Translations under genes and position numbers: made by a program
Shown: piece after piece, positions 1 through 16,085 of the stretch
How positions within the stretch are numbered: position 1 is the first letter of the stretch
How the letters are laid out: each line of letters opens with the position of its first letter
NCBI RefSeq assembly: GCF_001411555.2
Contig: NC_049904.1
Location: forward strand, 23,759,370-23,823,369
DNA: 64,000 nucleotides
Direction: 5' to 3'
Origin: Juglans regia
Taxonomy: Eukaryota > Streptophyta > Magnoliopsida > Fagales > Juglandaceae
The notes under the pieces: model-generated
Told to the model about the DNA's origin: nothing
The model's input: only the letters and a program-made list of their open reading frames with translations
Database searches by the model: none

Positions 1-625
1 GTCTTAAGATGTGAGAAATATAGTGAAAATTATGAAAATACATTAAAAATACAAAATTTCGACCGGTACATTGAAAACTAGCCGGTATTGACCGAAACGC
101 ATCAAAATGACTGATATTTAATCCGATATGAAACTCTTATCTTTCTCGCACCGGTTACTATTCCAACACAATAAATACCGCTCAGTTTGGCACAATATTC
201 AAAACCTTGATATTTGTTGTTAAAAGTTATGAGCTGCAACATGGACCAACCTGTATTTTCAAGAAGAAATTGTCAATTTAAAGATGCTGAGTTGTCAGAT
301 TTTTAGATGATGGTTTAAAATTAATACCTTGATAATATTCAGAAATACCTGTAGAACTACGTGTATGTGCTTTGTAATTGTACATCCGACTAATTTAAAA
401 ATTAATGTCTTTTATGGCAAGTATGTCGTGATCTTTGTTTCGAGCCTTAAATTAAGGTCTCCTCTTTCAAATCCAAAATTTAAATTGTTTTTTGACCTCT
501 TCAGCACAATATATCTTATATTATTCGGGTAGTGACTTAAAACTTGATATTATTTAATAATTAATTTTTTTCTTTTTTGGCAATATTTTCCTAGTGAAAA
601 TTTCCATTTTTAATGTGGAGTAGTT
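1..625. other. AT-rich intergenic DNA
   Basis: No gene, RNA or clear transposon end is visible. A 67-codon open frame at 329-532 is low-complexity and unlike any family I know. Confidence 0.5.
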
Positions 626-985
626 AGACCTGGTTTGGATAATGAGATGAGATGAGATGAGATAATTTGTAAATAGTAGTAAATTGATTTGTGAATAGTA
701 ATAAAATGGTTTGAGTTAAAATGTTTATAGAGTTTTGAAAAATGAGAGAAAAAAATTGAATAAAAATATTATAGAGTTAAAATATTATTAGAATATAATT
801 TTTGTTTTGGTATTTAAAAAAGTTAAATTAGTTTTTTGTGTTTTATTTGAAAGTTTGACAAAGTTGCAATGATTAAATAATGAATAGATGAAAAAATTAA
901 AAATTTGAAATTAAAAACTGTCTACGTTTAGATATTAAGATAAAATGAGAAGAAATTATTTGAGTATCTGACTATCCAAATCATA
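626..985. repeat. Foldback MITE-like repeat, GAGATGAG family
   Basis: Begins CTGGTTTGGATA followed by GAGATGAGATGAGATGAG and ends in TATCCAAATCA, the inverted counterpart of the start. The interior is AT-rich. Relatives lie near 6331-6507, 11340-11555, 18005-18200, 21225-21325, 24040-24400, 44995-45200 and 48245-48310, so this is a dispersed family. The superfamily cannot be fixed from this degraded copy. Confidence 0.55.
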
Positions 986-1400
986 AATTTCACAACTTAG
1001 TAATCATAAGTACTAGAATTTTATAAACAGAACCACAACAGTGAAATATCCTCAACGAGATTATACAGTTATCTAGCAAAATATAATACAAAGCCAAAAT
1101 ATATAGGAAAAATGAGAAATAAATCTCATTTGGCCCAAAACACGCCATTAAATACCATCATCTTGATGATGCAAACTCAATCATCTTGTTAAAGTATTGA
1201 TCGTAGTAGTTAATTTGTTTGCTAAAATTCATTTGTAATATTCTATTAATTATATTACTTGTATAAAAGTTGAAGCAATGTCTTCTAAGTTATATATACT
1301 ATCAACTATTTTTACAAATTTTGTAAAAATATATATTATTTTTATAAAACAACTGTTTGATCTAACTAGCCAAACATGCTTTGCACGTTACTTTGACCTA

Positions 1401-1456
<56 letters not shown>

Positions 1457-1480
1457 ATCAATATAAATATCATAACAGCT

Positions 1481-1514
<34 letters not shown>

Positions 1515-2080
1515 CACTCAAACTTGATGGCTTATGATCCTGGCTCCACGTGTGGTTTCTCTGTTCTCAAATCCAATATGCACTTACTACTGAAAAAATT
1601 AGAAATTAAATTAAATTTTGCATTTGTGAACTATATATCATAGTTTTTAATATCTGTACCCATTTTTTAATAAAATTGATAGATTTTCATTAAATCAGCC
1701 TCGATTAATCACCCATATCAACACCAATTTACTTTTCTTTTGTTAAAGTCGTGCACATTTTCTAGGGAATTACATTCTATTCCAACGTTTTCGAAGTTTC
1801 ACATATATGCGAACTAAACAGCCATGCATTCACCCAACCATTGCTTCTACAACAGCTGTTGTTGAATCCGAACCGTATGAATTCATATCATTTATAGTTT
1901 GCGTCTAGAATAAGAAAGATATACATGTAATGTGGATCTTATAAGATGTATAGAACACATATTATATATCTATTTATTTCTCACTTTATATCTTACGAGT
2001 AATGTTAGATGTAGTCCTAAGACATGCAAGTAAAAAAACTAACTATTAGAATTTACCTCTCGTGGAAGTAAAAAAATTAA
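986..2080. other. Intergenic DNA with microsatellites
   Basis: Holds the TA tract at 1409-1454, a CA then TA tract near 1483-1515 and otherwise AT-rich sequence. No supported gene. Confidence 0.5.
1409..1454. repeat. (TA)n microsatellite
   Basis: About 46 bases of uninterrupted TA dinucleotides after a short TG run. A (CA)n(TA)n tract follows at 1483-1515. Confidence 0.95.
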
Positions 2081-2089
2081 CTACTAGAA

Positions 2090-3170
2090 TTTTGTTTTGG
2101 AACTGACCAATGGAGAGTAGGGTTAAACTCAATGTTGATGGTTGCAATTTGGGTAATCCGGATAACTGTGGCGGAGGAGGTGTGGTGAGACCGTGAGAAA
2201 TGAGTATGAGAAACTATTGGTTGCTTTCTCTTCCTTTTGTGGGAAGGCACAGACAACAGGGTTGAGCTAAGAGCACTCTTGGAAGGACTCAAGCTTTGCA
2301 TCCAGCTTAAGAGCATCCTCATTAGCTTAGCCAAATCTATCTTTAAAATTTAGTCAATATCACAATTTTTTATATTTACTTATTCCATTTAAATTTAATC
2401 CCCGCATTGGATTATACATCCATTCTCTATATAATAATAAAATATTATTAATTTATTAATTAATTAATTTAATTTATTTTTATCACATTTTGTAGCTCTA
2501 CCAATTCAATGTTAATAATAATTATATTCTAATTAAATTAATATTAAAAAAATCATATTTTCAAAAGTCATTTAATGCTAATAACAAAAAAATATTTGAT
2601 TAAACTCATCTAATATTTTATCTAAATTTCTTAATTACAAACCAAATAGTATTTTTGCTTGGAGTGAGAAACTAATATTTTAATATTTGCTTGGAGTGAG
2701 AATATTGATATTTTAATGTAGTTCTCCATTTTTTGCCAACGACTGTAGCAAAAATCTAAATTATTTTAGATTTGTCCAATTCAATGTGAGATGTTTTTTT
2801 ACATAAATTATATAAATTTTAGTCAACCTTCTCATTTGGCCAAACCAATGAGAATGCTCTAAACCGGTTAATGTGAATTTTGATTCCCAAGTGGTGGTTC
2901 CATGGCTTCAAAATATAGAGCCTTGTTCATTGTATTTGAGGTAGTTCTGTGATTAGTTTGAAGAGCTGAAAAATAGAAGTTATCTTATTGTCCAACATGT
3001 TTACCAAGAGGTTGTAGATAGCTTGGCAAAATCAGGAATGTAGAGAGAGTCTCGCATAATTTATAATTGGAATGAGTTACCTCAGAAGCTAAGGGATGCT
3101 TTGGCAATGAACAGAGCCGGCATTCCTTATTTAAAGATTTTGAAGGAAATTACAAAAAGTTTTATAAAAA
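2090..3170 (+). pseudogene. LINE-type RNase H domain fragment, split by a MITE
   Basis: In broken frames the plus strand encodes the RNase H-like (RVT_3) domain found at the end of many plant LINE polyproteins. An opening KLNVDG-type strand is followed by a glycine-rich GGGGVVR turn, then a VELRALLEGLKLC helix near 2255-2305. After the MITE at 2311-2859 the same domain resumes with SQVVVPWL near 2885 and a late HVYQEVVDSLAKSG segment near 2997-3040. At least one frameshift and several stops are present, so it is dead. No reverse transcriptase lies upstream, so this is only the 3' part of an element. Confidence 0.7.
2311..2859. mobile_element. Tourist-like (PIF/Harbinger) MITE, 549 bp
   Basis: The termini are inverted: the left end reads GAGCATCCTCATTAGCTTAG and the right end, on the opposite strand, GAGCATTCTCATTGGTTTGG. 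Flanks are TAA at 2308-2310 and TAA at 2860-2862, the three-base duplication typical of PIF/Harbinger MITEs. The interior is AT-rich and non-coding. It sits inside the RNase H fragment, whose reading frame continues across it when one TAA is removed. A related, more degraded copy appears at about 23263-23821. Confidence 0.85.
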
Positions 3171-3174
3171 GCTA

Positions 3175-4449
3175 ATTGCATCCAAACATCCCTAAGCATC
3201 ACTGAAATTATTGGAAAAAACTAATATATTTAACTACTTTATAGGAGCAACTTAAAATATTAAACTCGTTCGACCATTAATGAGTGTGCTAAAATCATTA
3301 AGACCATAAAAAAAAAAATTAAACTATGCATGAAGTTATTTAAAAAATATATGTAGACAATTATTTAATTTTGTTTATTGACAAAAAGAAAAAAAAAAAT
3401 TCAAACACCCTTTTGAGATTTATTTCCAAAGCAGCCCGAATTGAAATGAAGTGATGCATCCGTCGTCTGCCATCACAAAGCTCCTGCGCAAGGTGCCTAA
3501 CCCGCTCGTGGTCCTGCCAAAGGAATGGGCATTGGCCAAGTCCCAATAAGTTGTTTTGAATTTATTTTGGACGATTTTGTGTGTGGAATAATTTCACACA
3601 ACTATTTTGCATCTACTCCCTAGAACCTTTTTTATAAATGCTCTAAGTTGCATTTGACCACATGTGCTAAGATATTCTAGAGATGGGTTGGTCTTGCATA
3701 TGCCAGGAAATGAAAACTGAATTGAGTATATGAGATGTTTGATCATCAGGCTCAGAGAGGATGAGAGAACAAGGGCCGGACCTCGACAAGGGTAAGAGCC
3801 ATCACCATAGCCTATCGAAATCTCTCCCGACTCTTTCCCCCTCACTCAATATTCATTATTTTATTTTTTATTTTTTGCTTTTATTCCCATCTATACTGAC
3901 AATCTCACCACCCCAGCCCATCATCAATGCACGGGTCTCAAATGTTGAAACAGTTTTTTGAGCACTTCAAGTGTCTAAAAATACCTCAAAAAACACAAAA
4001 AAACAAAACGGTCCATAGCTCTTTAGACCGCTAAATCAACATTCTTGTAACAGTTCTTTTACTTGGTATATGTAACCAAAGATCAAAATATTCTGGTTCC
4101 ATTTCTTTTTTATTTGCACTATTTTAGTTAAAAAAAATATCTATTCGTCTATTTTTTCATCATCATCTCATGATGTGACATTACATGATAAGTTCATAAA
4201 TAAAATATAATAAATAATCTCTTCAATCATCTAATGTCACATTATAAGATGATGAGAGAATGATAAAAATTGAGATGATGAATAGCATATCATTTCTCTT
4301 AATCCTGATATTTCATTCCTAAAGAGTTCAAAAGCATGCTGCATTACAGAATGGTACGACACCGATGGACCACCTAACAAATAAGGAGTTAAACAAAAGG
4401 AGAATGCTTACATATGCATTGATTAAACACAGACACATGCTAAAAATAT
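3175..4449. other. Intergenic DNA downstream of RPS14
   Basis: No supported gene. Two overlapping open frames at 3594-3961 on opposite strands have no family resemblance. The part near 4130-4310 is AT-rich and partly self-complementary around the word CATCATCTCATGATG. Confidence 0.45.
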
Positions 4450-4640
4450 ATACTGTCTGAGCAATGCTACAACATAAGATATTTCACAAAAGTAAATTTA
4501 CAAATTAACATGACTGTATGTAATACGTTAGATCTACTTTACAATAAAAATGACTTGACAATCTAACGAACTACATCAAGCCACGTCAGTTTGTGAGTTT
4601 AATTTTATAAAATCCCTTCATGACTAGAGTATTTTTTATT
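4450..4640. repeat. MITE family B, degraded copy
   Basis: Contains the family core, a GTTAGATCTACTTTA block followed by CACGTCAGTTTGTGAGTTTA, seen in better-preserved copies at 5643-5823 and 42804-42985. Lies just downstream of RPS14. Confidence 0.55.
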
Positions 4641-4963
4641 CAGTTTCATCTAAACAGTAATGAAAAGTAACTTTTTCTGCCCGGGTTCAATCCATGCAAC
4701 CTTTCAATCAAACAGTACAAAAACTGAACGAGCAGGATGTGCAACAACATAAAAATCAAAATGCATAGTCTCAGAGAATCATAATTCCAAGGAAGCCTGA
4801 TAGAAGAGGTTTGAACTGGAAATTAAACTTTGCCAAATCTCATAGTGCAGAACAACAATATCTTTTAAAAATTGGGATTACTGATCAAGGTCAGGCCATT
4901 CAGTTGGAAACCATAAGCTAGTGCTGAAACAAAGGCTGCTGTGACTGGATAAGAACAGCAAGC

Positions 4964-9707
<4,744 letters not shown>

Positions 9708-9724
9708 GGCTTGGACGTGATGAA

Positions 9725-9800
9725 TTGAGAGGTCTAGGGTTTCTGAAGAGGCTCCGGCGCTTGTTTCGGCTGCGAAAACCCTCGGGCGTGGCTGAATAGG
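9725..9800 (-). promoter_or_regulatory. RPS14 5' region with telo boxes
   Basis: Read on minus, two AAACCCTA telo-box words occur just upstream of the start, at about 9731-9738 and, as AAAACCCTA, at about 9785-9793. Telo boxes are characteristic of plant ribosomal-protein promoters and first exons. The transcription start cannot be placed exactly, so one or both may lie in the leader. Confidence 0.65.
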
Positions 9801-9899
9801 GTTTTGCTATTGCGAGGGGCCGTGGCTGCGTTGATTTTATATGGGAGAGAGTCGACAGACGTTAGAAGATGGGATCGGATTTTGCTACAAAGTACAAAG

Positions 9900-10344
9900 T
9901 GAGGAAGATTTACAAAAAAATCCTTCGGTTTTCACCAGTAATTGAGTTTTGAATAAGGAAATCCTTGAATCGTGTCGTACCGAAATTTTATACTCTACAC
10001 ATCCTTTAAAAAATATATAATTTTATTTTTTTATTATTTTATAAAATATATAAATAAAAAGATAAAATCACATACTTTTTAATAGTATATAAAGTGTGAG
10101 ACTTATGTCTATAATTTTTTAAATCTTTTCCCACATAAGGTGGTCATCGATGGTGGTCACCGAAATTTTTTTTAATTTTATTATTTTTACTTATTGATTA
10201 GTAAGTGTTTTTAAATGAATATGTGATTTATTTTTTTTAAAAAAATATCTAAATAGTTTTAAAAAATGGTGAAAGTAAAAGTAAAAAAAAAAAAAAGATT
10301 TTAATTGATGGGTAGAGGATTTCTTTTGTGGATGTAGCAACGTC
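9900..10344. other. Intergenic AT-rich DNA upstream of RPS14
   Basis: No gene seen. Open frames on minus over 10191-10593 run into the hAT element and are not credible. Confidence 0.45.
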
Positions 10345-10352
10345 CTTTGAAT

Positions 10353-10819
10353 TAGGGGTGAAAACCGAAGGTCTCTGTGCGGTTTTGGTCCAAAACCGAA
10401 ACCACACCGATTTGTTGAAAATACCAACATTTCGATCGAAACCGGCTAGTGAAGGGGAAGAAAATCGTCGACGTCGGTCTCGGTTTTCTTCCAGTCGGTT
10501 CGCCGACTTCATCGATGGTGCAATGAGAGAGAGAGGAATGAGGGAGAGAAAAACACAGAGATTCAATGATTCACATTTCACAAATTGATTCACAAGATTT
10601 ATTCACAACAAAAAACTAGAAAATCTTACAACAAATATCACAATATTGATTCACAACAAAATCAATAAAATAATAAGCACACAAAATTTGAGAGAGAGGG
10701 AGAGAGAACGACGCCGTTTGCCGAAACTGGGAACTGTGGATAGGGATGGCTAGAGGTTGGGCTCACTACCACTGGAGGCTGGACTTGGAGGGCTTGAGAA
10801 GATGTGCCGCTGTCGTCAT

Positions 10820-10868
<49 letters not shown>

Positions 10869-11218
10869 AAAATGAAGAAGAAGAGAAGACACCCCGGGGG
10901 GATTAAACCTAAACTAAATTAAACCAAACAACGTCGTTTCAGGCTTCAGTTTTAATTTTTTTCTACATGGTTTCTATAAAACGATGTTGTTTCACTCAAG
11001 TGAAACGGCGTCGTTTTACTTAAATATATATAATTATATCGGTCGATTCATCGGTTTGAACCTGGTTCAAACCGGGATCGAACCGGACTGGTGTCGATTT
11101 CTTCAAATTCCTACCGCATCGTGACCGGTTCTCCACCGGTTCCGGTATGCCAATTCTTGACTCTTGCGGCCGATTACAATCGATGCCAATTGGTTCTATC
11201 GGTTCTTGTTCGCCCCTA
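10353..11218. mobile_element. Non-autonomous hAT element, 866 bp, 8-bp TSD
   Basis: Left terminus TAGGGGTGAAAAC; right terminus, read inward, TAGGGGCGAACAAG. Flanks are CTTTGAAT at 10345-10352 and 11219-11226, an exact 8-base duplication as hAT elements make. The interior carries many AACCGG and CGGTT words near both ends and a (GA)n tract at 10821-10866. No transposase frame is present. Confidence 0.92.
10821..10866. repeat. (GA)n microsatellite inside the hAT element
   Basis: About 46 bases of GA dinucleotides. Confidence 0.95.
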
Positions 11219-11335
11219 CTTTGAATAATGCTTGGGTCACATTGTTGAATAAGGACAATACTCTTACTTCTTATTTATTATTATTTTATTATTTAACTAA
11301 TTTTTTTTTTTATTTTGTTCTTTAAATTTAGATTA

Positions 11336-11555
11336 AGGAGTGGTTTGGATTCATATATGAGTTTAGATGAGTTGAGATGTTTTGTAAATAGTTGAATAAA
11401 ATATTTTTAGAATATTATTTTTTAGTATTATTATTATTTTGAAATTTGAAAAAGTTAAATAGTTTATTATATTTTGTGTGAAAATTTAAAAAAATTGTAA
11501 TGATGAAAATGAGATGAGTTGAGGTGGTTTGTGAATTCAAACGAGGCCTAAAGAC
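11336..11555. repeat. GAGATGAG-family MITE copy
   Basis: Left end TGGTTTGGATTCA; right end TGAATTCAAACGAGGCC, roughly inverted. Interior words GATGAGTTGAGATG match the copy at 6331-6507. Confidence 0.65.
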
Positions 11556-12101
11556 TTAAGAACATGATCTTCTTGCATAATCTATAAGAAAATAAATTTA
11601 ATCAATCAACGTATTCATGTAATTTAATTAAAAACAAATGCAATTTTATAAAAATTGACATTTTTTTACTCTTTGAATCAAAGTCAAATCGGTGAGATCC
11701 TCGGTGGTCCAAGAATGTCGTGTTGTGCAAGAAGGTTATGTTATGAGATTTTTAATTCAAATTCAAATAACAAAATGAAAAAAAAAATAGATAGGTAGTA
11801 AAATAGTACTAAATGAGATGTAAGAGTATCATTACCCTTTGAATAATGTTTGGGCCACTAAGGATCTCACATATTTGATATTTTTTTTTTACTTAATGTT
11901 TAAGGAAGTATTTTTTAATGAATTTCTTATTTTAATATTTAAGGGGTTTAAAAAAATAATAATAATTTGCCTTCTCGATGAGGATTCTCGGTAGTTGAAG
12001 GAGGTCCTTGAGTTTTTTGTTTCTTTGAAAAAAATACATAAACCCCTACAAAGTATAATCACCCTCTCAATTTTGAAAGTCATCCCAAAGTATCAAATAA
12101 T
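11556..12101. other. AT-rich intergenic DNA
   Basis: No supported gene. The 64-codon minus frame at 11889-12083 is low-complexity. Confidence 0.4.
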
Positions 12102-12277
12102 GAGAAGCTATACATATATAAATAGAATACATATAAATAAATTCATAAATTGACGTGATTTTATATGATCTGTTAGATTTATTTTACAATAAAGTAACTA
12201 ATCTAACTTATTGCATCATGCCACATCAATTTGTAAATTTATTTTTATATAATTCGTTTGTGGTTAAAGTATTTCTC
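12102..12277. repeat. MITE family B copy
   Basis: Left end GAGAAGCTATA, right end GTGGTTAAAGTATTTCTC; the internal GTTAGATTTATTTTACAATA block matches the family. Confidence 0.6.
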
Positions 12278-12744
12278 CTAAATAATTGCAATGTATCCTT
12301 TTTGTTTCCATGACGAAATTATCCATTACAGTTCATTGAAGAAAAAATGAAAATTTTAATTGAATAAAAATTAAATAAAAAATTTAATTGAATAAAAATC
12401 TTCAAAAATAAAAAAAGCATTCATTTTCATTTCTATACTCACTTTTGTTTTTTAACTTTTAAGGGTATTTTTTATAGTTTGGTGGGTGATTGGCAGAGTT
12501 GATAGTTTTGAGATAATACAAATTAAGCAATAGTTTGAAAAAATTATCATGAAAGTGGAAAAAGTATCTTATTAGGGAGAAAAATTGGGTAATTGTTTCG
12601 TTGACCTTTTCTCCAAGCAAATTTGTTAGCACCCATAAAAGTATTTTGGCGAGTGCATATTTGCTTAATCTTGATGGACGCTTCTTCTTTATATCAAAAG
12701 AGAAATATTTTAATCATAGAAAGATGAGAAATTATTTATACAAG

Positions 12745-12890
12745 TTTTAAATAGACAAGTCTCATACAAGCCATTATAAAAAAGTAAACCTCACATTAAA
12801 AAGTTTAAAAAAATTATTCTTTATTAGTGAGACTCACTTTTTTACAAATGACTTGTATGAAACTTGTTTATTTAAAGTTTGTACCTAGTA
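12745..12890. repeat. Long inverted repeat (foldback) element
   Basis: The arm near 12745-12787 (ACAAGTCTCATACAAGCCAT as core) is the reverse complement, with few mismatches, of the arm near 12840-12886 (ATGACTTGTATGAAACTTG as core). Transcribed, it would form a hairpin of about 45 base pairs. Confidence 0.65.
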
Positions 12891-13064
12891 TTACTGGAAA
12901 TAAATTTTACAAAAGTAAATACACAAACTGATGTGGCTTGTTGTGGTACGTTAGATTGTAAAATTATTATTTTTAAAAAAAGTTAGATCTAACATATCAT
13001 ATAAAGTCATGTCAGTTTATGAATTTAATTTTAAAGAATCTCTTTCTAGTTGTACCATTTCTCA
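12890..13064. repeat. MITE family B, degraded copy
   Basis: Shares the CTGATGTGGCTTG and GTCAGTTTATGAATTTAATT blocks and ends ACCATTTCTC. It directly abuts the Copia insertion. Confidence 0.5.
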
Positions 13065-13082
13065 TAACCAAAAGATGAAATA

Positions 13083-13722
13083 TGTTGGAGTGTGGCTTGA
13101 ATTCTGTTGTGAAGCAGGGTATCTCGCTCGAGCGATGTGCTTTGCCGCTTGAGCGAAGATTCAGACCGAGAATTCGCTCATCAGTTGCTCGACAGTTAGC
13201 TCGAGCTGGACATAACCCGAGAGTTCGCTCGGCACCTACTCGACAATCAGCTCAAGCAGTATGGCAACCCGTGAGTTCACTCGACACCCGCTTGACACTC
13301 AGCTCGAGCAGGATGGTAACCTTAACGTTCACTCGAGTGAATGATCGTAAATTAGGGTTCCACACTATTTAGTATAAATACAAGTTTTTCATGTATTGTT
13401 GCATTTTTGGGTTTATTTGGAGTGGCCAGAACTCAAAGAGGACTCTAACAAGAGAGAGACCTCCTTGTGAGTTCCATTTGTGAGCTTGAGAGCTCCTTTG
13501 AGTGTATTAGGGTTTTGGGATGAATGAGTGTTTTATTATACCTCTCTTATACTCCGATTTTGATAGTGAATTCCTTTGAAGATCGACTCCACCAGTGGAC
13601 GTAGGCTATGTTCTAAGTCAAACCACTTAAGTCTTGGTGTCTTGGTGTGATTGTTATTTCTTTTGTTGCTTCTACTATTATTTGCTTCAACTTAGCCTTT
13701 GTTAGATGGCCTATCCCCAACA
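13083..13722 (+). repeat. 5' LTR of the Copia element
   Basis: Begins TGTTGGAGTGTGGCTTG, ends GCCTATCCCCAACA. Its first 250 bases hold recurring CTCGAG/GCTCGA words (see findings). TATA-like TTTAGTATAAATAC lies at about 13368-13381. Confidence 0.93.
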
Positions 13723-13725
13723 AAC

Positions 13726-13739
13726 TGGTACCAGAGCCA
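13726..13739 (+). other. Primer-binding site
   Basis: TGGTACCAGAGCCA, three bases after the 5' LTR. It resembles the initiator-Met tRNA primer site TGGTATCAGAGCC of plant Copia elements. Confidence 0.85.
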
Positions 13740-13762
13740 AGTTCCGTGCGAGATCTTGAGAG

Positions 13763-15000
13763 ATGTCTATGGTAAATTTTGAAGTGGAGAAATTCGATGG
13801 TCAGAATAGTTTCGATTTGTGGTGCATCAAGATGAAGGCCTTGTTACAGCAATAAGGATTGACGAAAGTCTTGGAGAAGGTGTCGGATGAACCTTCTACA
13901 TTAACAAAGGATGAGGAAGAGTGAGCATATAGTGCGATCTTGTTATCTCTTTCCGATTGAGTTTTGCGGGAAGTGGCCGACGAAGAGACTGCCTCGGGTA
14001 TTTGGGAGAAATTGGAGGGCTCGTATTTGAAGAAGTTGTTCACTAACCGTTTGTATTTGAAACAATGGTTGTACACTCTCCGAATGAAGGAATGTACTTC
14101 TATGTCCGTTCATCTCGATGAATTTAACAAAATCATTATGGATCTAAGGAATATTGATATTAAACTTGAAGATGAAGATCAAGGTTTAATTTTGTTGTGT
14201 TTGTTGCCTTTGTCGTTTGATAATTTTGTGAACTCAATGTTATATGGTAGAGATATTATCTCCTTAGTAGATGTAAAATCTGTTTTGAATTTTAAGGGAT
14301 AGATAATCAAGCCGATGACTTGTTTGTGAAATATTCCTCTGGTGGTAGAGGTTCGGATCAGGGTGTGAGTAATTCCGGTTATAGCTCTAAATTTAACAAG
14401 AAAAATGTTCAATGTCACTATTATCATATGTTTGGTCATTACAATAATGAGTGTCCCAAATTGAAAAATAACGAGAAGGTAGAATTTCCTTCAATATTGT
14501 TAGCATTGAAGAACAGTCTAACAACTCTAATATTGTTCTAGCAGTCAGTGATCCTAGTGACCGTTTTGGTGACAAAAGGGTCATGGATTCATCTTGTACG
14601 TTCCATATGTGTTCCAGGATAGATTGGTTCACTACCTATGAATCAATCAACGATGATTCCGTTTTGGTTGATAATTATATGGCTTGTGTTATTGTTGGGA
14701 TTGGTTCAATCAAAATTAATATGTATGATGGAACTGTTAGAACTTTGTCTAACGTTCGACATATTCCGTCTTTGAAGAAAAATCTTATATCTTTGAGCAT
14801 TCTTGACTTATTTGGTTATCAGTATTCAACTGTAGGTGGAATCATTCGAGTCTACAAAAGCTCTTCAGTGGTAATGACAAGAAAGAAGATAGATGGACTT
14901 TATTTTCTTCTTGGTGAGATAGTGATTGGTGGAGCTGGATCTTCAGATGTTCCAGATTCATATATTACTCGTTTATGGCACATGTGATTGGGCCATATGG
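13763..15000 (+). pseudogene. Copia gag and protease region, decayed
   Basis: The frame starting at 13763 (MSMVNFEVEKFDGQN) matches plant Copia Gag of the UBN2 type, with stops near 13852, 13921 and 13957, then a long open part to 14302. A zinc knuckle follows at about 14410-14455; its second cysteine is replaced by tyrosine (CHYYHMFGHYNNEC). The aspartic protease motif appears as DSSCTFHM near 14586 where DSGA or DSGC is usual. The pre-integrase motif near 14970 reads LWHM and is followed by a stop. Several frame changes are needed, so it is non-functional. Confidence 0.85.
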
Positions 15001-15174
15001 GTGAACGAGTGTGATCATTTGTGAGTATGTAGTTTTTTACTTTGTGTAATCAGAAGACAGAAAAGTTTTGATTTTTTGTTTGCATTGTATTATTGTAAAG
15101 TAATGTAGAATCAGGTTTACTGTAGTTTATTTCTTTCTAATTTTTTGGGGGTACTTCTTGTGTAATGTGGTGCC

Positions 15175-16085
15175 TTGTTTGTACTCATATTTATTGATGA
15201 TCATTTGAGAAAAAGTCTGGATTTGTTTATTTTTAATTTTTTTGTTTTGTTTTGTTATGTGTTTGATAAAGCACTTGAGAATGCTAGTGATCTACAAACA
15301 AAAAGGTATAGCGTTCTTTTGACCATACAGTTGGGTCCACTCCACATAAATAAGGTAGCTGAATGGAATGAATCAGACTCTTGTGTGAGAGCCTGTAATA
15401 TGCCTTTGGGTTTGCTAGGCTTGTCTACAGATTTGGATGAAGTGGACAATACAGCTTGCTACTGGGTGAACCATTCTTATTTCACAGTGTGTTGTCTTCC
15501 ACAGAGAAGGAGAACAATGTTATAACAAGAATGTGGAGTTGCTGGAAGAGCTTCACAATGGAGTGCAGTTGGTACTCTAGATCATGCTATTGGATAGGAG
15601 CATGATTTTTTTTTATTATTTTATTTTGATTTTAATTTTGGCATTGGGACACAGTGAGAGCAGTCTACAGTTTCATCAGGTAGATAAAGGAGACAGTTTA
15701 GCCACCTTTGGGATATGCACACGCAGACTTTGTGGTGTCTTACTCTGGCAGAAAATATTTCTTTTTTGCCTTCATGTGTATTCAGAAGTCATTGTTAAAG
15801 TAAGTAGTCTGTTTAGTGGTGCATTGCCTTTTGTGTGAAGAGGAGATTCTTTATTAGGACCAAGCTTGTGATTTGGTCAAGTTGTCTATGGTGTTGAAGA
15901 CTTTTGGGTGGAAATTGAGCCTACAAAGATAGACGTTGTGTCTTGATTTGGGATTTGTGGAGGAGTTTTGTTTCTCGATCTTTGATGGGCATCTTTGATG
16001 TCTTTGTTGTCGAATGGTGAAATTTGACTTGATGAAATTCATATATTGTTGAGGCTTAAGGGCCATTCAAGTCAAGGTAGAGATT
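15175..16085 (+). other. Copia interior of unclear origin
   Basis: The start (FIDDHLRKS near 15190) looks like the Copia integrase motif FIDDHSRK. The following 800 bases match no Copia domain I can recognise and contain only short frames. They may be filler captured at a deletion. A short purine-rich AAGGTAGAGA lies just before the 3' LTR and may be the polypurine tract. Confidence 0.5.

Noticed and set aside
3594..3961. Two overlapping frames on opposite strands near 3.7 kb
   Set aside because: Mirror-image open frames over a short stretch without known motifs or splice-site support.
10191..10892. Overlapping frames on both strands near 10.2-10.9 kb
   Set aside because: They cover the hAT element and its GA tract; composition is low-complexity.
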